From contig JACTVG010000001.1 in the NCBI GenBank assembly GCA_015660965.1, forward strand, positions 310,001 through 374,000: 64,000 nt of DNA. The letters run 5' to 3'. A program made the translations under genes and the position numbers. Positions 8,531-15,839 of the stretch are shown here, piece by piece. The notes under the pieces were generated by a model. It was given only the letters and a program-made list of their open reading frames with translations. It did no database searches and was not told the origin of the DNA. Each line of letters begins with the position of its first letter. The first letter of the stretch is position 1. The DNA is from Methanoregulaceae archaeon. Its GTDB lineage: Archaea > Halobacteriota > Methanomicrobia > Methanomicrobiales > Methanospirillaceae.

Positions 8531-9958
8531 ATGACTGAAATCAAGAAGCGTGTTTTGTTGATAAACGTACCCTCGCGAAGGGGTAAATCCGGACTGATGG
8601 TTCCGATGGGTCTCCTCTATGTGGGTGGTATACTTGAACGAGCAGGACATAGTACGAAAATATATGATCCCCACCTTAACGACGAGAACCTGACACTGTT
8701 TGACCGTGGCGATTATTCAGTCCTCGATGAAATACTGGAGAAATACAACCCGGATATCGTTGGTTTTGGCGGTATTGCCTCTTCCTATGGTCGTACGAAA
8801 AAGTTATCCGGCCACGTTAAAAAACGTTCTCCTAGCACTCTCCAGATGGCCGGCGGACCGCTTGCGTCCGTTTATACATTACTGTTAACGAATACTAAGG
8901 TCGATGTTATTTTTCATGGAGAAACCGAACGCTCCTTACCCCTGTTTCTCAAAAAATTCTGTGACGGAGTATCCTGGTCGGATGTGCCCGGGATCTCGAC
9001 CCGTTGTGACGGGACAATGATCCGTAATCCGCTGGCCCCGCAAATTGAGAATTTGGATGACATTCCGTTACCGGCATACCATCTTATCGATCTCAAAGCC
9101 TACGACACAAACATGATGTATTTACTAACTTCCCGCGGATGCACGAATAAATGCAGTTTTTGTTACCGGCATATGAAGGGACACAGGCAAAACAGTGTCC
9201 AGTATGTAATCAATCATATGAAATTCGCTATTGATACTCTCAATTTTTCCACCTTTAGTCTTCTCGACGAACTGTTTAACGCAAATAAGCAATGGGTGCT
9301 TGATTTTTGCGATTCTCTTGAAAAGGAGAAGATCACGATTTCGTTCATCACGTCGATGCGTGCAGATAAAGTGGATGAATTCCTGTTAAAACGGTTAAAA
9401 GACGTCGGATGTACTGAAGTCCTCTATGGTCAGGAATCCGGTTCCGATATCATCCTGAACGAGTACCGCAAGGGAGTAGATGCAAAAACGAACACTGCTA
9501 CCACCCTCCTGACAAGAAAACAAGGACTGAAATGCCCGGTCCAGATCGTTATCGGCTCCCCCTCGGAAACACCGCAGACTATTGAGGAAACGACAAAATT
9601 TCTGATAAATCTTGGCAAGGGAGTTCTCTCCATTAATTATCTGATCCCCTACCCAGAAACTCCCATCTGGGAATATGTTGAACAGCATCATCTCGTCCCG
9701 GATGTTGAGCAGTACCTGGACGAAATCGCTCACTGGGGCGGCTCCCCGGTTCTGAATCTGACTCGGGTACCTGATAATATCTGGAGGACCTGGAGTTTCC
9801 AGATAAAAACCAATGTCCGGCTGGCCCTCCTGAAAAAGGAAGGAAAAACAGCAGAATACCTCAGTCTGCTGATTGTTGGAAAAATTGCCCTTTTTGGCTA
9901 TTCAGTACTTCCAAAAAAAATTATTCAGTTCGTTCGGGACAGAAAAGTATACGGATAA
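8531..9958 (+). CDS. B12-binding-domain radical SAM protein
   Basis: A 475-residue protein with an N-terminal cobalamin-binding-like Rossmann domain (residues about 8-150, including MVPMGLLYVGGILERAGH) and a radical SAM domain with the 4Fe-4S motif C204-x3-C208-x2-C211 (RGCTNKCSFCYR). The C-terminal quarter resembles that of BchE-like family members. A GAGGGATAGGG leader gives a strong ribosome site. Substrate unknown: the family includes methylases, cyclases and glycan or lipid modifiers, and its place after the pse operon only weakly suggests a glycan role. It ends 58 bp before the left attachment site of the integrated element. Confidence 0.85.
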   Translation: MTEIKKRVLLINVPSRRGKSGLMVPMGLLYVGGILERAGHSTKIYDPHLNDENLTLFDRGDYSVLDEILEKYNPDIVGFGGIASSYGRTKKLSGHVKKRSPSTLQMAGGPLASVYTLLLTNTKVDVIFHGETERSLPLFLKKFCDGVSWSDVPGISTRCDGTMIRNPLAPQIENLDDIPLPAYHLIDLKAYDTNMMYLLTSRGCTNKCSFCYRHMKGHRQNSVQYVINHMKFAIDTLNFSTFSLLDELFNANKQWVLDFCDSLEKEKITISFITSMRADKVDEFLLKRLKDVGCTEVLYGQESGSDIILNEYRKGVDAKTNTATTLLTRKQGLKCPVQIVIGSPSETPQTIEETTKFLINLGKGVLSINYLIPYPETPIWEYVEQHHLVPDVEQYLDEIAHWGGSPVLNLTRVPDNIWRTWSFQIKTNVRLALLKKEGKTAEYLSLLIVGKIALFGYSVLPKKIIQFVRDRKVYG

Positions 9959-10016
9959 AAAATGGGGAACTTCTGTCAAAAATATATACTATTTTTCGAA
10001 TAAGGAATTTCAATGA

Positions 10017-10030
10017 AAGCCCCAGCCGTG
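10017..10030. repeat. left attachment site (copy of tRNA-Thr 3' end)
   Basis: AAGCCCCAGCCGTG here is identical to 15614-15627, which covers the discriminator base, the acceptor 3' strand and half of the T arm of tRNA-Thr. After the identity the two sites stay similar (GTTGA against ATTTGA). A partial tRNA copy at the far side of an integrase-bearing segment is the classic mark of tRNA-targeted integration. Confidence 0.85.
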
Positions 10031-10151
10031 GTTGACCCTTTTTGTTCAAACCTCTACGACGATAAATTTTCCATATTATTTTAAATATTTATTTATATTA
10101 AAAGTTTAAATCAAACAATCAACTACTAAACGAATTATTGGAATTATTGAA

Positions 10152-10502
10152 ATGAAGCGGCCATTTGACAGTGAGACGAGAGAGATCGATTTCCTCCAAT
10201 GGGCAGGTGTCATTGCCTGGTTCGGTGTTTGGATTGTCCTCTTTACATTCGGTGTTGGAATTTGGTATGCATTCATTATTGGAATTGCATCAGGTCTTGT
10301 TGTTGACGTCCTTGTAGTTCGGCGATATGAGAAGATGACGAAGAAGACCCAAGTCGCCGCATTGGCAGGTGTCATTGCCTGGTTCGGTGTTTGGTCTATC
10401 CTCTTTACATTCGGTGTGGGAATTGGATATGGACTCATTTTCGGAATTGCATCAGGTCTCGTTGTTTCCATCCTAGTATTTCGGTTAAATCACAATTCTT
10501 AG
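10152..10502 (+). CDS. small membrane protein made of two 54-residue repeats
   Basis: The 116-residue protein contains the block AGVIAWFGVW...LFTFGVGI...GIASGLVV twice, 54 residues apart. Each block is strongly hydrophobic and probably spans the membrane twice, with a charged RRYEKMTKKTQ linker between blocks. The two halves are also highly similar at DNA level, so the duplication is recent. I do not recognise a family. It is the first gene inside the left attachment site. An antisense frame is also open here but reads as proline/threonine-rich sequence without hydrophobic structure and is not believed. Confidence 0.6.
   Translation: MKRPFDSETREIDFLQWAGVIAWFGVWIVLFTFGVGIWYAFIIGIASGLVVDVLVVRRYEKMTKKTQVAALAGVIAWFGVWSILFTFGVGIGYGLIFGIASGLVVSILVFRLNHNS
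10202..10491 (+). repeat. in-gene tandem duplication, 162-bp period
   Basis: The segment starting GGCAGGTGTCATTGCCTGG at 10202 recurs at 10364 with mostly scattered substitutions and no frame disruption. The period is exactly 54 codons, so the repeat is also the protein repeat of the small membrane protein. Confidence 0.85.
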
Positions 10503-10604
10503 TCAAATGCTCGATAGCAGCACTCCTATACCGATAGTATAATGCTCTATTTTAGTTGCAAAGACGCCGTGTCCTGCTTTACTAGTCAGGATCTAATACA
10601 ATAC

Positions 10605-10947
10605 TCAGTTGTTTCATCAATTAATGAGGCAATTATCTGTTCGTTTAATTTTGAATTCTCTTATCTGACGACAATAGACGTCATCACTTGATTATGTGCG
10701 CAATAGGTCTATTGAATAATCCAGCACACCACCCTTGATGCTCCTCGGATTATCAGTCTTAAGTCAATTGTTTAACAAACAAATCACACAATTATCTGTT
10801 CGTTTAATTTTGAATTCTCTTATCTGACGACAATAGACGTCATCACTTGATTATGTGCACAATAGGTCTATTGAATAATCCAGCACACCACCCTTGATGC
10901 TCCTCGGATTATCAGTCTTAAGTCAGTTGTTTAACAAACAAATCACA
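10605..10947. repeat. 159-bp tandem direct repeat with a degenerate leading part
   Basis: 10630-10788 and 10789-10947 are nearly identical (I see two substitutions). A 35-bp stretch at 10605-10639 resembles the junction between the two copies, so part of an older third copy precedes them. Each unit holds the inverted repeat CAATAG-GT-CTATTG and a GACGTC palindrome. This array fills most of the 500-bp gap between the small membrane protein and the next gene; I see no coding region in 10503-11003. Possible roles are iterons, operators for an element-encoded regulator, or a recombination relic. Confidence 0.85.
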
Positions 10948-11003
10948 CAATATCACATATCCAGAGGAAGCTTTATTAGCCAGTTTGAATATATGGTATA
11001 ACT

Positions 11004-11807
11004 ATGTCTGAGATCGAATCACAAGACCCACTAGACGGTCAAATAAAGAGAATGAGGGAGAAGAGTGTTCGCTATCCCGCATTTAACCTAGAAGAGTGCC
11101 TGAATTTCCTATCAATGGTTCATACCATCGGAGGAAAAAAAGAGGCACCCGTCGAATCAGTCCTATCAAAAATGAATATTACAACTAAAGATAACCGGCG
11201 TTATAAATATCTGACCAGTAGTGCTGAAATCTTTGGTCTTATTAAAAAATCAGAAATTGGGATAACTCCTACAGAATTTGGAACGCTAATACTATACCCC
11301 CCGGACGGAGAGGCACAAAGAAAACAATTGCTATTGGAAGTCTTTAAAGCTCCTCAGATCTACCAAAAAATCATCGAACGATATAACGATACAATTCTTC
11401 CGAACCCCGACATATTGAAGAACATTTTCTATAGTTATGGTATTGCTCGAAATGCGCTAGATGCTGCGGTAACTGCCTTCTTGGACAGTGCAAAGTTTGC
11501 GGGCGTATTGGATCAAAATAATAGGCTTTTGCAATCTCCCGTAGACAATAAACCAAGCAGTCAACCGAAACCACCAGAGAACGGTCAAGGCGCAGAGAAG
11601 CAAACAGATCAGAATCTATCACCCAATGAGACAAATAACACACAAAAGAGAGAGGAAAAGCCGGATCTTGATGTTTTAAAATATGAGATTCGAACGGCAT
11701 CCGGCAAAAAGGCAAGCATCCTCTTACCTAAAGATTGGGTTAAGGATGATATTGACTTGCTAATTAAGTTGCTTCGAGTTTTCAATCCTGAGGTTCCAAA
11801 CAAATGA
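11004..11807 (+). CDS. unknown element protein, helical N terminus and charged linker
   Basis: A 267-residue protein I cannot assign. Residues 18-180 look mostly helical (YPAFNLEECLNFLSMVHTIGG, KYLTSSAEIFGLIKKSEIGITPTEFGTLI) and are compatible with a winged-helix type fold. Residues about 180-225 are a polar, low-complexity linker rich in Gln, Asn, Lys and Glu, followed by a compact C-terminal piece (LDVLKYEIRTASGKKASILLPKDW). The stop overlaps the RelE start by 4 bp, so translation of the two is probably coupled. This makes it a candidate regulator or cofactor of the toxin, but that is inference from position only. Confidence 0.6.
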   Translation: MSEIESQDPLDGQIKRMREKSVRYPAFNLEECLNFLSMVHTIGGKKEAPVESVLSKMNITTKDNRRYKYLTSSAEIFGLIKKSEIGITPTEFGTLILYPPDGEAQRKQLLLEVFKAPQIYQKIIERYNDTILPNPDILKNIFYSYGIARNALDAAVTAFLDSAKFAGVLDQNNRLLQSPVDNKPSSQPKPPENGQGAEKQTDQNLSPNETNNTQKREEKPDLDVLKYEIRTASGKKASILLPKDWVKDDIDLLIKLLRVFNPEVPNK

Positions 11808-12061
11808 GTACATATAATGTTCGTATCAAAGAACCGGCAGAAGAGTGGTTGAACCGATACAATAAGAACATTCAGCGGCACTTTGCAAAAAAAATTAGAA
11901 AACTAAAAGAGTTCCCAGAATCTCATGGAAAACCTTTGAGAGCACCCCTCCATGGATACTGGGAACTATATTTTGAGAAAAGTTTCAGAATAATTTACTC
12001 AATTGATTTGGAAAATCGGATTGTATATGTCGAAGCAATAAAACATAAAGATGAGTTTTAG
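11804..12061 (+). CDS. RelE/ParE-family toxin
   Basis: The 85-residue product has the compact RelE shape: basic helices (NKNIQRHFAKKIRKLKEF), the GYWELYFEKSFRIIYSID strands and a VYVEAIKHKDEF tail. RelE proteins cleave mRNA on the ribosome, while ParE relatives act on gyrase; the sequence alone does not decide. It overlaps the gene before it by 4 bp and runs tail-to-tail into an antitoxin gene on the other strand, their stop codons overlapping. Cognate antitoxins normally lie on the same strand, so this layout is uncommon. Confidence 0.78.
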   Translation: MSTYNVRIKEPAEEWLNRYNKNIQRHFAKKIRKLKEFPESHGKPLRAPLHGYWELYFEKSFRIIYSIDLENRIVYVEAIKHKDEF

Positions 12062-12249
12062 ATATCTAGTTCTTTTGCGACCTCTTCGAAATCGCGTGAT
12101 TTTGTACTTTTGCTTTTGCCTTTCCTTATTTGGGTCATAAGATCTTTGTCAATAAGAACCTCTATTGTACTTTTCATTGATTCGTATTCGTCTTTCGAAA
12201 TTGTTATCCATTCAGTTACATGTTTACCATGAACTAGCATTTTATTCAT
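12058..12249 (-). CDS. Phd/YefM/RelB-like antitoxin
   Basis: This 63-residue protein contains WITISKDEYESMKSTIEVL and DKDLMTQIRKGK, the helix pattern of archaeal antitoxins that partner RelE. The acidic C-terminal stretch (RDFEEVAKELDI) would wrap the toxin. It is encoded opposite and convergent to the toxin gene, so each would have its own promoter; a TATA-like box lies about 27 bp upstream of its first ATG. The start could also be the second ATG three codons later. Confidence 0.68.
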   Translation of the reverse strand: MNKMLVHGKHVTEWITISKDEYESMKSTIEVLIDKDLMTQIRKGKSKSTKSRDFEEVAKELDI

Positions 12250-12270
12250 TTAGATATCTTTTCAATCAAA

Positions 12271-12280
12271 TAGTATTAAA
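12271..12280 (-). promoter_or_regulatory. TATA box of the antitoxin gene
   Basis: On the minus strand the sequence TTTAATACTA is centred about 27 bp before the ATG at 12249. This predicts a start of transcription at or just before the first codon, that is, a leaderless or near-leaderless mRNA. Confidence 0.45.
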
Positions 12281-12343
12281 GAATTAGGTAGATCAAGTTC
12301 TGAAGGCTAATATTGGTCGCTATTTTGACAAACTTTTAAAATT

Positions 12344-13438
12344 TTAATTAATACCTCTTCTTCTTTCAATCCCCAGATACAAATCTCTCCAAAATTGTTT
12401 TGTCACACTTCCTTCAGGGGCGAGATCGTCCGGATTGGGTTCATCGTTGAGGTTCGGGAATGGCGTTCCATCCTTACGAGACCAGACTGTGTATTGTCCA
12501 CCTGGTATCAGCAATTCAACGGTATTCCATGTTACATCAGATTCTTTTATGGGTCTCCGCATTATTGCCGTTAATTTTTTTGATGCGCCCCACATTCGGG
12601 TTGATGTCACCCATACCATAGCATTGAACAGGAACTCATCATCTGTCCAGGGCTCCTCACCACTACCAAACTGTTTGGTCATGTATTTCATGAGGTAATT
12701 TCGGATGGAGTGAATAGATTCCTCAGACCGTTTTGAAGTTACTTCAATACCCCGATCGTAAGAGCCAGCGCGATATTTCTCACTCCATAACTGTTTGATG
12801 ATATTCTGTTCGGCTTCAGTGAATTCCCGAAATACGATAAGATGGTTATGTGGGAATCCGGTCTCATGAGGTTCAAGCACCCAGACATAATTAATACCAG
12901 GATACCGGTTTCGCAAGACATTGAGAAACTTCGCACGACACACTTTTAGCAGGTTGAAGCAGTCCTGAATAGTTAGGTTCTTACCCACGACCTTACGGCT
13001 ATATGACCCATCATTGTAACGTGATTGTGAACCTTGATAGACGGTCAAAGTGAACATGGATACGATACCTGGATTGTTTCGTATCCAGTCATCCAATTTG
13101 TAGAATTTTGCCAGAATCGACTTTCGGTAGATATCCGTCCAGCGATGAATAAAGGGAATGATAACCGCAACTTCACCGTTTTTATCAGTCCCGCAGATTC
13201 GGAAGTGATATTCTTTAGTCGATGAAAGATAGTTTTTATATCTTTCAATTACTTTGCTGTGACTTATTCTATATGAGCCTAGAGGGGCGCTCCGCGCCCC
13301 GGGCGCCATGCGGGCGCCCCCAGGAGCCCCGCGAGCAGCCCCACCCCTACGGGGTCGCTCGGCCACCTCGTCGGGGCCTCGCTGGGCAGGGAGGTTAAAA
13401 GCCTCCGCTTCGCTATTCACATCTTCATTAATCAGCAC
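12344..13438 (-). CDS. HUH-type rolling-circle replication initiator (Rep)
   Basis: In the 364-residue frame, motif I is FTLTVYQG (about residues 129-136), motif II with the metal-binding histidines is H197-N-H199 in FPHNHLIVF, and motif III is Y248-LM-K-Y252 in IRNYLMKYMTKQ, supplying the nicking tyrosine. Such proteins nick one strand of a plasmid or small viral genome and start rolling-circle replication. The first 55 codons run through a GC-rich hairpin cluster and read as Arg/Gly/Ala/Pro low complexity. The true start may therefore be further in, for example the ATG at 13309. It faces the same way as the integrase. An Asn between the two histidines, instead of a hydrophobic residue, is unusual. 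Confidence 0.8.
   Translation of the reverse strand: MLINEDVNSEAEAFNLPAQRGPDEVAERPRRGGAARGAPGGARMAPGARSAPLGSYRISHSKVIERYKNYLSSTKEYHFRICGTDKNGEVAVIIPFIHRWTDIYRKSILAKFYKLDDWIRNNPGIVSMFTLTVYQGSQSRYNDGSYSRKVVGKNLTIQDCFNLLKVCRAKFLNVLRNRYPGINYVWVLEPHETGFPHNHLIVFREFTEAEQNIIKQLWSEKYRAGSYDRGIEVTSKRSEESIHSIRNYLMKYMTKQFGSGEEPWTDDEFLFNAMVWVTSTRMWGASKKLTAIMRRPIKESDVTWNTVELLIPGGQYTVWSRKDGTPFPNLNDEPNPDDLAPEGSVTKQFWRDLYLGIERRRGIN
13284..13361. other. GC-rich cluster of three stem-loops, candidate replication origin
   Basis: Two perfect adjacent hairpins, GGGGCGC-TCC-GCGCCCC (13284-13300) and GGGCGCC-ATGCG-GGCGCCC (13301-13319), are followed by a nested one: ACCCC-TAC-GGGGT at 13343-13355 inside CGAGC/GCTCG arms at 13332-13361. 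The island stands out in an otherwise AT-rich element and lies at the 5' end of the Rep frame. Rep proteins of the HUH class nick at hairpins near their own gene, so this is the best candidate for the double-strand origin. Confidence 0.5.
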
Positions 13439-13673
13439 AATAATCGCCCGGCGACGGTTTAGTCGTCGTCTATTATCCGAACTTTTCCAACTTTCAGAAG
13501 AGATTGGGCTATAAGCTGGTCGAGCGGATGAAGGGCTTTATACACCTTTTTTGAGATCGTGAAAATCTGATCAGTATCTGAATTTGACCGATCTGACCAG
13601 ATTTCCGCCGATTTTTGCATAGGTTTCAATACCCGTTAACATTTCAGAAAGTCCAGACTCTTAAAATCCGTAA

Positions 13674-13883
13674 TCAATCTTCTGCCATTATGGCGTGAAC
13701 GGCCTCCTGATGTTTTGTAAGAAAGTCGAGCAGAGCACGAACCTGGTCCCCGCGAAGATAGACCTCTCGATGCGGACCGGAAGTCTCAATCTTCAACGAG
13801 GGTTTCAGGTTTCTTTGAGGGTTGCCAGGTGAGATAGTAATGCAACCCCTCGTCATTCCCTCGGAGATCCAGCCCTCGGTCAT
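13674..13883 (-). CDS. small element protein of unknown function
   Basis: A 69-residue protein with a helical C-terminal half (DQVRALLDFLTKHQEAVHAIMAED) that I do not recognise. Its start overlaps the stop of the preceding gene by 4 bp (ATGA), which supports it being translated. Together they sit between integrase and rep on the same strand, a usual place for copy-number or transcription regulators. The 235 bp between it and the rep start hold no gene. Confidence 0.5.
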   Translation of the reverse strand: MTEGWISEGMTRGCITISPGNPQRNLKPSLKIETSGPHREVYLRGDQVRALLDFLTKHQEAVHAIMAED

Positions 13884-14251
13884 GAGGATTCCTCCTTTTT
13901 CTCGACAACCATGCAGGTGCCATCAGCAACCTCTTTATCTATCCGACGGCAGAACTCGTCATAATCGCGAATTCCATCCAGTTCAGGAGGGCAGATCCCC
14001 AGATCCGAGAGTTCAAGACCATGCTCGTCCGCAAGGGCAACATCCTGCATGAACCGCAGCCGCCGGATTTGATACTTCGCAATTGCGAGTTTAAGGTTTT
14101 CCAGGCTCATATTCTGCCAATCATCAACTGGGCAGAGTTTGTAAAGAGCCATCTGGACGGCACGATCCTGGGTGTAGTCCATCACGTCAGCGACGGCATC
14201 CAAGAATTTTTTAGTCTCTTCCGAGACGTTCACTGTTTTCATTTGAGGCAT
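13880..14251 (-). CDS. small protein with ribbon-helix-helix-like N terminus
   Basis: A 123-residue protein starting MPQMKTVNVSEETKKFLDAVAD, which resembles the strand-helix start of ribbon-helix-helix DNA-binding proteins. The rest is helical and charged (LENLKLAIAKYQIRRLRFMQD, GIRDYDEFCRRIDKEVADG) without a known motif. I chose the ATG at 14251 because a TATA box lies at the right distance; an in-frame ATG at 14242 is possible. Position between integrase and rep and coupling to the next gene fit an element regulator. Confidence 0.55.
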   Translation of the reverse strand: MPQMKTVNVSEETKKFLDAVADVMDYTQDRAVQMALYKLCPVDDWQNMSLENLKLAIAKYQIRRLRFMQDVALADEHGLELSDLGICPPELDGIRDYDEFCRRIDKEVADGTCMVVEKKEESS

Positions 14252-14280
14252 AATTATCAATTTAACTTATTTGTTGTCAC

Positions 14281-14291
14281 ATTATTTATAT
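14281..14291 (-). promoter_or_regulatory. TATA box upstream of the RHH-like gene
   Basis: Reading the minus strand, GATATAAATAAT lies about 33 bp before the ATG at 14251. It probably drives the RHH-like gene and the 69-codon gene overlapping it, with a very short leader. Confidence 0.45.
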
Positions 14292-14341
14292 CTTTTCAAA
14301 AATAGTGAATTAAAGGGAGAAAATAGTGATAAAGTTCATCT

Positions 14342-15553
14342 TTAAGTTATTTTAGTCTTCAAACCATTTAATAGCTCAAGGAGGACGATTTGAGCGGTCG
14401 GGTTCTCAGCAAGAAGGTTCCTCAGAGTATCGGTAGAATATTCCAATTCCTGAACAGCCACTTCAGTAAGAGGTTTTCCGCAAACATGACAGAAATTGCT
14501 TTGAGGCCCGTTCATCGCAAAACATGATTTACATTGCCGGGGAGCCATCTTTTTGTCTTTTTTGATCTCTTTTTGCTTGATTCCCATTTTTTCGCGGAAC
14601 TCAGCATCAATATCCTGCTCGCTCAAGACAACATAGGTTTTGAACATATCCGTATCGAGGTTTCCCCACATTGCTTGTTTTATGACACTTTCCTGATAAT
14701 TTTGTTTTATCAGACTGGTGATTCTACTCTTTCGGAATAAATGAGGTGTCACTCGCTTCTCTAATCCTGCTTTTTTTGCAGTTCTACTAATAATTTGTGA
14801 CATCGCGCGATATTCCATAGGTTCACCGTTTACCGATACAAAAACAAAATTGTCGTTGTCTGGAGTGCCAGGGTAATTATTCCGCCATCCCGCGAGATAT
14901 TCAACCGATGCACCCAAAAGAGCGTGACGGATCTTTCGGGTTTTTGTATCAAAAAGCGTTAAGCCAACGGTGCTATCATCATTAAAAACAACATCTTTCC
15001 ACTTGATACGAGCAAGTTCACCAATACGGCAGCCCGATTCATACAGGACAAAAAGTAATGCTTTATCCCTAAATGTTCGTGCTTGTGTTACCATCGCTAA
15101 AATATCGTCTTCTTGCAGAATGCCATCGGGAGTGGTTGTGCAGGAATCCACAGAAGGAACTTTAATTTTATCGACTTTTTCTTTCAATAATTTTGAGTGA
15201 CCTTCACATATCATCCAGTGTAAAAACCATTTCAATCCCTTAACGTAGTCGTGTTTTGTATTGTCCTTGAATGGTTTTCCCCGCAGACTATTCTCGGTGT
15301 TCAAGTCATTAAGAGCCTTATGTATTTGAGTGATGGTGACTTCTCGATATGGTGATTGTATAAACCTTCGCCAATTCACCAGTTCAAAAATACTTTTCAA
15401 AACGCGTAGATTTGATACATGTCGTGTTGCTTGATACTCTGTTGCATACTCACGAATCAGGTTCGCATCATCCTTGGTAATTTGTCCCGATGCGAGCGCC
15501 TTATTTATCGACGCTTCACCATATTTCAGGTTGTCCTGACTGTGAAATCCCAT
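14342..15553 (-). CDS. tyrosine recombinase / integrase
   Basis: A 403-residue XerC/D-like integrase. The N-terminal part (about 20-130) is a SAM-like DNA-binding domain. Catalytic residues in order are R176 (GCRIGELAR), H271 and R274 (TPHLFRKSR), W296 and nucleophile Y307 (FKTYV). A zinc ribbon with C341/C344 and C355/C358 closes the protein, a feature often seen in archaeal integrases. The gene begins 62 bp from the tRNA-Thr 3' end, so it almost certainly catalysed insertion there. The frame is intact, so the element may still be able to excise. Confidence 0.9.
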   Translation of the reverse strand: MGFHSQDNLKYGEASINKALASGQITKDDANLIREYATEYQATRHVSNLRVLKSIFELVNWRRFIQSPYREVTITQIHKALNDLNTENSLRGKPFKDNTKHDYVKGLKWFLHWMICEGHSKLLKEKVDKIKVPSVDSCTTTPDGILQEDDILAMVTQARTFRDKALLFVLYESGCRIGELARIKWKDVVFNDDSTVGLTLFDTKTRKIRHALLGASVEYLAGWRNNYPGTPDNDNFVFVSVNGEPMEYRAMSQIISRTAKKAGLEKRVTPHLFRKSRITSLIKQNYQESVIKQAMWGNLDTDMFKTYVVLSEQDIDAEFREKMGIKQKEIKKDKKMAPRQCKSCFAMNGPQSNFCHVCGKPLTEVAVQELEYSTDTLRNLLAENPTAQIVLLELLNGLKTKIT

Positions 15554-15613
15554 GCTTTAGGATTGTAAAATAGTGTTCAAATACTTTTCGTTATGATTTG
15601 AACTTAAAATAGC

Positions 15614-15627
15614 AAGCCCCAGCCGTG
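15614..15627. repeat. right attachment site in the tRNA-Thr 3' end
   Basis: Identical 14-bp partner of 10017-10030. It includes one base beyond the tRNA, the discriminator, the 3' acceptor strand and part of the T stem. The tRNA is regenerated by the insertion and remains complete. Confidence 0.85.
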
Positions 15628-15687
15628 ATTTGAACACGGGACCTGCTGATTACAAGTCAGCCGCTCTGCCAGCTAAGCCACTGGGGC
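15615..15687 (-). tRNA. tRNA-Thr (anticodon UGU)
   Basis: A 73-nt cloverleaf on the minus strand: acceptor GCCCCAG/CTGGGGC, D stem GCTT/GAGC, anticodon stem GCTGA/TCAGC with loop CTTGTAA (anticodon TGT), T stem CCGTG/CACGG with TTCAAAT loop, discriminator T. CCA is not encoded. No intron. It reads threonine ACA codons and hosts the integrated element at its 3' end. Confidence 0.95.
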
Positions 15688-15839
15688 GCCATATGAAATT
15701 GATGTTAGTTGGTAAAAAAGGTGGTGCTATCCATTAGCTGACATCAATAAACCCCGGAGTGTCAGCAAATGGAATTTAAGTTGCTCTCCTTGTTCCTTTG
15801 CAAACACATTAAACCCCAAAAAACGGAATCTAGGTATAG

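Larger units (their letters stand above)
10017..15627. mobile_element. 5.6 kb integrated plasmid- or virus-like element in tRNA-Thr
   Basis: The segment is bounded by 14-bp direct repeats, one being the 3' end of an intact tRNA-Thr. The integrase gene lies next to the tRNA, as usual for such elements. Between the ends are an HUH-type replication initiator, two small genes (one with a ribbon-helix-helix-like N terminus), a RelE toxin with an antitoxin, an unknown protein, a duplicated small membrane protein and a 159-bp tandem repeat. No capsid, terminase or conjugation gene is visible, so an integrated rolling-circle plasmid is the simplest reading. A small virus relic is possible. The flanking genes have ordinary chromosomal functions. 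Confidence 0.82.

Noticed and set aside
10106-10471. 121-codon minus-strand frame over the duplicated membrane protein
   Set aside because: Its repeats are only the antisense image of the plus-strand duplication, and the plus frame has strong membrane-helix character.
10605-10947. CRISPR array
   Set aside because: The repeat is a 159-bp contiguous tandem unit in two copies with no spacers, and no cas genes are in the window.
13034-13514. plus-strand frames over the rep 5' region
   Set aside because: They are proline/arginine/alanine-rich images of the GC hairpins and the rep coding strand, without motifs.
10017-15627. insertion sequence or transposon
   Set aside because: No DDE or serine transposase and no terminal inverted repeats; the tRNA-derived direct repeats and tyrosine integrase explain the boundaries.
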